From Myxococcales bacterium (GTDB taxonomy: Bacteria; Myxococcota_A; UBA9160; JALSIO01): a stretch of 9,973 nt of DNA. The translations under genes and the position numbers were made by a program. Location: assembly GCA_026989995.1 (NCBI GenBank), contig JALSIO010000755.1, positions 1 to 9,973 of the forward strand, read 5' to 3'. The notes beneath the pieces were generated by a model that was given only the letters and a program-made list of their open reading frames with translations, did not search any database and was not told the origin of the DNA. Positions 5,947-9,973 of the stretch are shown piece after piece (positions within the stretch are counted from its first letter, which is position 1; the number at the start of each line of letters is the position of its first letter).

Positions 5947-7730
5947 GAGGCGCCGAGGAGCTCGCCGGAATCCTCCGCCGGATCGACCGACGGGGCTACA
6001 AGGCGTACCGGGAACTGCGCGGCGCCTTCGAGCTCGACGGGCTCGTGCTCTTCGTCGACCACGTCCAGGCCGACCCCTTCGCGGCGCCCTCGCGGCTGCG
6101 CCTGCGGTTGCCGGGGAAGCGGGCCGGGATTCCCCCCGCGCTCACCACCGGCCGGGCCCGGCGCACCGCCCTCGAGGACTACCTCGCCCGCCGGGTTCGG
6201 GCGGAGATCGCCCGGATCGGTGCGCGACCCCGGGGATCGGGCAGGAGCGGTCGGCTCTCCATCGACGCCGGAGGCCAGGAGGTGCTGCCCCGCACCGCCG
6301 TCCGCGTGACCGGAAACTTCGTCGAGGCCCGGATCGAGGCGGGGCTGCCCGCAGCGGGTCGCTCCGTGCTCGGCCGGGAGGCCGAGGAGCTTCTGCTCGG
6401 CGTGCTGCCGCGAATCGCGGAGGCCGCGCTCCGCGCGGCGCACTTTCCTCCCGGCGAGGCCGAGCGCTTCGTGCGGACGGTGGAGGCGCAGGAGGAGATC
6501 CGGGCCCGGCTTCCGGAGCTCGGGCTCGTCGCCTTTCTCGCCGACGGCTCGGTGCTCCCGCGGGAGAGCGGGGCCAGCGACCGTGTCCTCCGCGGAGCCG
6601 ACGTGCGCCCCCTGCGGTCGCCGGAGGCGCTGCGGGTGGAGATCGGGCTCGAGGCGCCGGTGCCCGGACCGGAGGGCGAGCGGACGCGGCTCGTGGGCCT
6701 CGGCCTCCCGGAGGGCGTCACCCTCGTCGTGGGCGGCGGCTACCACGGAAAGAGCACCCTCCTCCGGGCGGTGGAGCGCGGGATCTACCCCCACATCCCC
6801 GGCGACGGCCGCGAATGGGTGGTCACCCGCGCCGACGCGGTGAAGATCCGGGCCGAGGATGGCCGCCGGGTCGAGGCCGTGGACATCAGCGGATTCATCG
6901 ACGACCTGCCCCAGGGCCGGAGCACCCGCGCCTTCGCCAGCGACGACGCCAGCGGCAGCACCAGCCAGGCCGCCAACATCTGCGAGGCACTCGAGGCGGG
7001 CAGCCGGCTGCTGCTCCTCGACGAGGACACCTCCGCCACGAACTTCATGGTCCGGGACGCGCGCATGCAGGCCCTCGTCCACCGCGACCACGAGCCGATC
7101 ACCCCCTTCGTGGACCGGGTTCGGGAGCTTCACCAGCGGCTCGGCGTCTCCACGGTGCTCGTGATGGGCGGCTGCGGGGACTACTTCGACGTCGCGGACC
7201 ACGTGATCGAGATGCACGCCTTCCTCCCGGAAGACGCCACCGAGCGGGCCCGGGAGGTCGCCCGCCGCATCCCCAGCGGTCGGCGGGTGGAGGTCCGCGA
7301 GCCCTTCCCGGCGGTGCGCGCCAGATGCCCCCAACCCGGCAGCTTCGACGCCTCCCGGGGCCGCCGGGAGGTCCGGATCGACGCCCGCGATCTCGACCGG
7401 ATCGTCTACGGGCGCGAGGAGATCGACCTCCGCGGCGTCGAGCAGCTCGTCGACCGCAGCCAGACCCGCGCCATCGGCCACGCCATCCACCTCGCCGATC
7501 GGGAGCTCGTCGACGGACGCCGACCGCTCGCGGAGATTCTCGACCGCCTCGAGGCGTGGATGGACGAGCGCGGACTCGAGTGCCTGTCGCCCTGGGCGCA
7601 GGACGGCGCGCACCCCGGGGCGCTGGCCCGCCCACGCCGCTTCGAGATCGCGGCCGCGATCAACCGCCTGCGAAGCCTGCGGGTGCGAATCGCCCGCGAG
7701 GGGGCTCCAGCTCGCGCCGCAGGCGGTTGA
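5943..7730 (+). CDS. Predicted ABC-class P-loop ATPase (MRB1590-like)
   Basis: This 595-residue protein belongs to the family annotated as 'predicted ATPase of the ABC class', whose one well-studied relative is trypanosomal MRB1590, an RNA-editing-associated protein. Its role in bacteria is not established. The N-terminal third (about 1-235) contains the family's N-terminal domain. The nucleotide-binding domain follows: Walker A GGGYHGKS (264-271), a Ser-rich signature-like segment around SGSTSQAANI (337-346), and Walker B LLLLDEDTSATNFM (356-369), with D360 binding magnesium and E361 the likely catalytic base. VLVMGGCGDYFDVADHVIEM (405-424) resembles the switch region. No membrane segments are present, so it is not a transporter. 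The GTG start overlaps the aminopeptidase stop. The last 71 bases overlap the 3' end of the endonuclease V gene on the other strand. The C-terminus, EIAAAINRLRSLRVR followed by a short tail, appears complete. Confidence 0.9.
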   Translation: MRGAEELAGILRRIDRRGYKAYRELRGAFELDGLVLFVDHVQADPFAAPSRLRLRLPGKRAGIPPALTTGRARRTALEDYLARRVRAEIARIGARPRGSGRSGRLSIDAGGQEVLPRTAVRVTGNFVEARIEAGLPAAGRSVLGREAEELLLGVLPRIAEAALRAAHFPPGEAERFVRTVEAQEEIRARLPELGLVAFLADGSVLPRESGASDRVLRGADVRPLRSPEALRVEIGLEAPVPGPEGERTRLVGLGLPEGVTLVVGGGYHGKSTLLRAVERGIYPHIPGDGREWVVTRADAVKIRAEDGRRVEAVDISGFIDDLPQGRSTRAFASDDASGSTSQAANICEALEAGSRLLLLDEDTSATNFMVRDARMQALVHRDHEPITPFVDRVRELHQRLGVSTVLVMGGCGDYFDVADHVIEMHAFLPEDATERAREVARRIPSGRRVEVREPFPAVRARCPQPGSFDASRGRREVRIDARDLDRIVYGREEIDLRGVEQLVDRSQTRAIGHAIHLADRELVDGRRPLAEILDRLEAWMDERGLECLSPWAQDGAHPGALARPRRFEIAAAINRLRSLRVRIAREGAPARAAGG

Positions 7731-7738
7731 CCTCGCGG
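7654..7738. repeat. Long inverted repeat spanning two convergent stop codons
   Basis: TCAACCGCCTGCG (7660-7672) and CGCAGGCGGTTGA (7718-7730) are perfect 13-base inverted arms. The outermost three bases of each arm are the stop codons: TGA of the plus-strand ATPase at 7728-7730, and TGA of the minus-strand endonuclease V at 7662-7660. Skipping a 2-base bulge (7731-7732), six more pairs form between CCGCGA (7654-7659) and TCGCGG (7733-7738), giving 19 pairs around a 45-base inner region. No T-run is present on either side. It could act as a bidirectional terminator or a 3'-end stabilising structure for both transcripts. The base pairing is seen directly; the function is inferred. Confidence 0.6.
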
Positions 7739-8445
7739 TGGGCCTGCCGGGTCGTCTCGGGGAGGCGGGTCCCCCGCGCGAGGCGCAGCACCAGCCGCCG
7801 GGCCGTCTCGAGGCGGACCCTGTGCCCCACGGAGACGAAGACCGGTGCCACCCCGTCCCGAGTCCGCACCGCCTCGCCGATCACCTCGCCGCCGTCAAGG
7901 ATGCGCCGATGGCAGCCGCGCCGGGCTCCCGGCTCCTGGTAGCTCCCGATGAGCAGCGACTTGGCGCAGCCCACGGCCGGGAGGTCGAGCAAGACACCGA
8001 GGTGGCAGGCGAGGCCGAAGCGGCGCGGGTGGGCGCGCCCGTGGCCGTCGCACACGATCAGATCCGGCGCGGCGGAGAGCCGTGCGAAGGCGTCGAGCAG
8101 GGCGGGGATCTCGCGGAAGGAGAGGTATCCCGGCACGTAGGGGAAGTCCGCTGGAGCGCACCCGTGGGCCACCTCGAGCCGCTCGCCGGTCCGCAGATCG
8201 AGGACCACCACGGCCGCGTGGAGCACGGCAGAGCCGCGCCGGTGGCTCACGTCGACGCCGGCCACCGTCCGGACCGGCCCGAGGGCGTCGTCGACCACGA
8301 CGAGGCCCCGCAGGCGCTCCTGGATGCGCCGGGCCTCGGGAAAACCGACCCGAAAGGGGTGGCTGCGCTCGGGCACCGGAAGGACGCCGGCTCCGGGGCG
8401 GGGCGCCTCCCGGGAGGGAGGGCGCTCGGAAGCGGACGAGGGCAT
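7660..8445 (-). CDS. nfi: Endonuclease V (deoxyinosine 3' endonuclease)
   Basis: Endonuclease V nicks DNA (or RNA in some lineages) one base 3' of deaminated purines, starting inosine repair. This 261-residue protein carries the complete active site: D65 in VAGVDVS, E112 in SFREIP, D133 in VCDGHGRAHPRRFGLA, and H236 in TTRQAHREVN. The spacings 47, 21 and 103 agree closely with T. maritima EndoV (D43, E89, D110, H214). The strand-separating wedge PYVPG is at 102-106. E. coli Nfi has 223 residues; the excess is mainly an N-terminal stretch of about 28 residues rich in Pro, Ser and Arg, plus a short C-terminal tail encoded in the convergent overlap. The ATG at 8445 shares one base with the sucA stop (TGATG), implying coupled translation. 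A GTG at codon 24 is an alternative start giving a more typical N-terminus, but it has no obvious ribosome site. Cytosolic. Confidence 0.94.
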   Translation of the reverse strand: MPSSASERPPSREAPRPGAGVLPVPERSHPFRVGFPEARRIQERLRGLVVVDDALGPVRTVAGVDVSHRRGSAVLHAAVVVLDLRTGERLEVAHGCAPADFPYVPGYLSFREIPALLDAFARLSAAPDLIVCDGHGRAHPRRFGLACHLGVLLDLPAVGCAKSLLIGSYQEPGARRGCHRRILDGGEVIGEAVRTRDGVAPVFVSVGHRVRLETARRLVLRLARGTRLPETTRQAHREVNRLRRELEPPRGRFAPAGFAGG

Positions 8446-9973
8446 CAGAGGCCCCGGAAAGCCGCGTCGAGGAGCGCGGCCTGCTCCTCGCGATGGACGC
8501 GCGCCGACCCGGCGGCCGGGCTCGCGCTCTCCGGCCGACCGGCGTAGGCGAGGCGCTGCGAGGGCCGAAGCAGCCCCTGGATGCGCTCCCGGACGAAGGT
8601 GAAGGCACCCATGTTGGCGGGCTCCTCCTGGACCCAGAACACATCGGTGGCCCGGGCGAAGGGCTCGAGAGCCCGACCGAGCTCCTCTTCGGGCCAGGGG
8701 TAGAGCTGTTCCACGCGCACGATGGCCACCTCGCCCTCGTCCCGGCCCGTGTCCGCCGCGAAGCGGCTCCGCCGCCCGAGCAGCTCGTAGTAGATCTTGC
8801 CGGCGCAGACGAGCACGCGCCGGACCGCCTCCGGTCGCGCCTCGGCGGCCGCGTCGCCGATCACGCGCCGGAAGCGTCCGCGCGCGAAGTCGCTCACCTG
8901 CGAGGTGGCGCGGGGCGCGCGCAGGAGGCTCTTCGGCGTGAAGATCACGAGGGGTGCGCGGAAGTTCCGCCGCATCTGCCGCCGCAGGAGGTGGAAGTAC
9001 TGCGCCGGGGTGGTGCAGTTGCACACCTGGATGTTGTCCTCGGCGCAGAGCTGCAGGAAGCGCTCGATCCGGGCACTCGAGTGCTCCGGCCCCTGCCCCT
9101 CGTAGCCGTGCGGGAGCAGCAGGACGAGGCCGCTCATCCGCTGCCACTTGACGTGCGCGGAGACGATGAACTGATCGATGATCACCTGCGCGCCGTTGGC
9201 GAAGTCTCCGAACTGCGCCTCCCACAGCGTCAGGGTGGTGGGATCGGCGAGGCTGTAGCCGTACTCGTATCCGAGCACCGCCGCTTCCGAGAGCAGGCTG
9301 TCGTAGACCTCGAAGCGCGCCTGCGTCGCGCTCAGGTGATCGAGGGGCACGTACTCGAGCCCGGTCTCGATGTCCACGAGTGCGGCGTGCCGCTGGCTGA
9401 AGGTGCCCCGCGACGAGTCCTGGCCCGACAGGCGCACCGGCGTCCCCTCCACCACCAGGCTGCCGAAGGCGAGCGCCTCGCCGAGGGCCCAGTCGATCGG
9501 GCCGCCCTCGGCCACGGCCTTCTGCCGCCGGTCGAGCAGGCTCCGGAGCTTCGGATGCACCCGGAAGTCGGCCGGCACCCGGGCGAGGCCGTCGGCGATC
9601 TGCGCGAGGCGCTCCACCGGGACACCGGTCTCCGGGTCCTCCGGCGGTGCCACCCGCGCGAAGCCCTTCCAGGGTCCGTGGGGCTCGTAGGGCTCGTCCG
9701 GTCCCGGAGGGCGGCTCTTCACCCGCTCGAGCGCCCGCGCGAGCTGGTCGTTCAGGTCCCGCTCGATCCGCTCGACGTCCTCCGGCCGCAGCAGCCCGAT
9801 CTCCCGCAGGTGGTCGACGTAGAGGCTCCGCACCGGCCGCTTCCGGCGGATCTTCTCGTAGAGCAGCGGCTGGGTGAAGCTCGGCTCGTCACCCTCGTTG
9901 TGGCCGTGGCGCCGGTAGCAGACGAGGTCGATCACCACGTCCTCGCCGAAGCGCTGGCGCCAGGCGAGGGCGA
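8445..9973 (-). CDS. sucA: 2-oxoglutarate dehydrogenase E1 component, C-terminal part (5' end off the window)
   Basis: This is the thiamine-diphosphate-dependent decarboxylase of the 2-oxoglutarate dehydrogenase complex, passing succinyl groups to the E2 lipoyl domain in the TCA cycle. The C-terminal 508 residues are visible, against roughly 930 for E. coli SucA; the start lies beyond the right edge. In order the fragment shows CYRRHGHNEGDEPSFTQP of the first catalytic domain, a helical linker, the transketolase-like pyrimidine domain with GQDSSRGTFSQRHA and EYGYSLADP, FGDFANGAQVIIDQF, LLPHGYEGQGPEHSSARIER, and the C-terminal domain with VIFTPKSLLR, LVCAGKIYYEL, EQLYPWPEEEL and WVQEEPANMGAF. 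The frame ends at TGA 8447-8445, overlapping the endonuclease V ATG by one base. Interestingly the next gene is not sucB (E2), which must lie elsewhere. The GQD..RGTFSQRHA form differs from the E. coli GED..RGTFFHRHA form. The family call is secure. Confidence 0.96.
   Translation of the reverse strand, partial: ALAWRQRFGEDVVIDLVCYRRHGHNEGDEPSFTQPLLYEKIRRKRPVRSLYVDHLREIGLLRPEDVERIERDLNDQLARALERVKSRPPGPDEPYEPHGPWKGFARVAPPEDPETGVPVERLAQIADGLARVPADFRVHPKLRSLLDRRQKAVAEGGPIDWALGEALAFGSLVVEGTPVRLSGQDSSRGTFSQRHAALVDIETGLEYVPLDHLSATQARFEVYDSLLSEAAVLGYEYGYSLADPTTLTLWEAQFGDFANGAQVIIDQFIVSAHVKWQRMSGLVLLLPHGYEGQGPEHSSARIERFLQLCAEDNIQVCNCTTPAQYFHLLRRQMRRNFRAPLVIFTPKSLLRAPRATSQVSDFARGRFRRVIGDAAAEARPEAVRRVLVCAGKIYYELLGRRSRFAADTGRDEGEVAIVRVEQLYPWPEEELGRALEPFARATDVFWVQEEPANMGAFTFVRERIQGLLRPSQRLAYAGRPESASPAAGSARVHREEQAALLDAAFRGL

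Noticed and set aside
5910..7613. 567-codon minus-strand open frame opposite the ABC-class ATPase
   Set aside because: No domain or motif is recognisable, and its composition is typical of an antisense shadow. The plus-strand frame has intact Walker motifs.
7738..8547. 269-codon plus-strand open frame opposite endonuclease V
   Set aside because: It lacks any motif and mirrors nfi, whose four catalytic residues are all present with the right spacing.
1..9973. Search for tRNA, rRNA, CRISPR arrays, insertion sequences, phage or toxin-antitoxin genes
   Set aside because: No regularly spaced direct repeats, no transposase-like or phage-like proteins and no tRNA-like cloverleaf segments were seen. 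Almost all of the sequence is accounted for by the seven genes.

Overview
This is a gene-dense, very GC-rich stretch of bacterial chromosome with short intergenic gaps and several start/stop overlaps. It holds seven protein genes, two of them cut by the window edges. There are no RNA genes, CRISPR arrays, insertion sequences or phage genes. A NagZ-type N-acetylglucosaminidase suggests peptidoglycan recycling of the Gram-negative kind. Together with strong G/C bias at third codon positions and GTG starts, this points to a high-GC Gram-negative lineage such as Myxococcota, another former deltaproteobacterium, or Acidobacteriota. The exact taxon cannot be fixed from the sequence.

Layout. (1) Bases 1-949, minus strand: the N-terminal 316 residues of nagZ, whose 3' end lies off the left edge. 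(2) Bases 950-1093: a 144-base divergent intergenic region with a candidate promoter on each strand and an inverted repeat. (3) Bases 1094-3276, plus strand: a two-gene unit of a Crp/Fnr-family regulator overlapping a GT4 trehalose synthase (TreT-like), the stop of the first sharing bases with the GTG start of the second. (4) Bases 3277-7730, plus strand: after a 51-base gap containing a small hairpin, a cytosolic M1 zinc aminopeptidase whose stop overlaps the GTG start of a predicted 'ABC-class' ATPase (MRB1590-like family, role unknown in bacteria). (5) Bases 7660-9973, minus strand: the C-terminal 508 residues of 2-oxoglutarate dehydrogenase E1 (sucA), followed with a one-base stop/start overlap (TGATG) by endonuclease V (nfi).

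The plus-strand ATPase gene and the minus-strand endonuclease V gene converge and overlap by 71 bases. The overlap is bounded by a perfect 13-base inverted repeat whose outer ends are exactly the two TGA stop codons. The stem extends a further 6 base pairs past a 2-base bulge. This is the most unusual structure in the window.

Most of the window is housekeeping: cell-wall recycling, trehalose metabolism, peptide turnover, the TCA cycle and deaminated-base repair. No dedicated defence, mobile or biosynthetic system is visible. The points worth following up are the convergent palindrome, the aminopeptidase-ATPase coupling, the regulator coupled to the trehalose gene, and a sucA followed by nfi rather than sucB.
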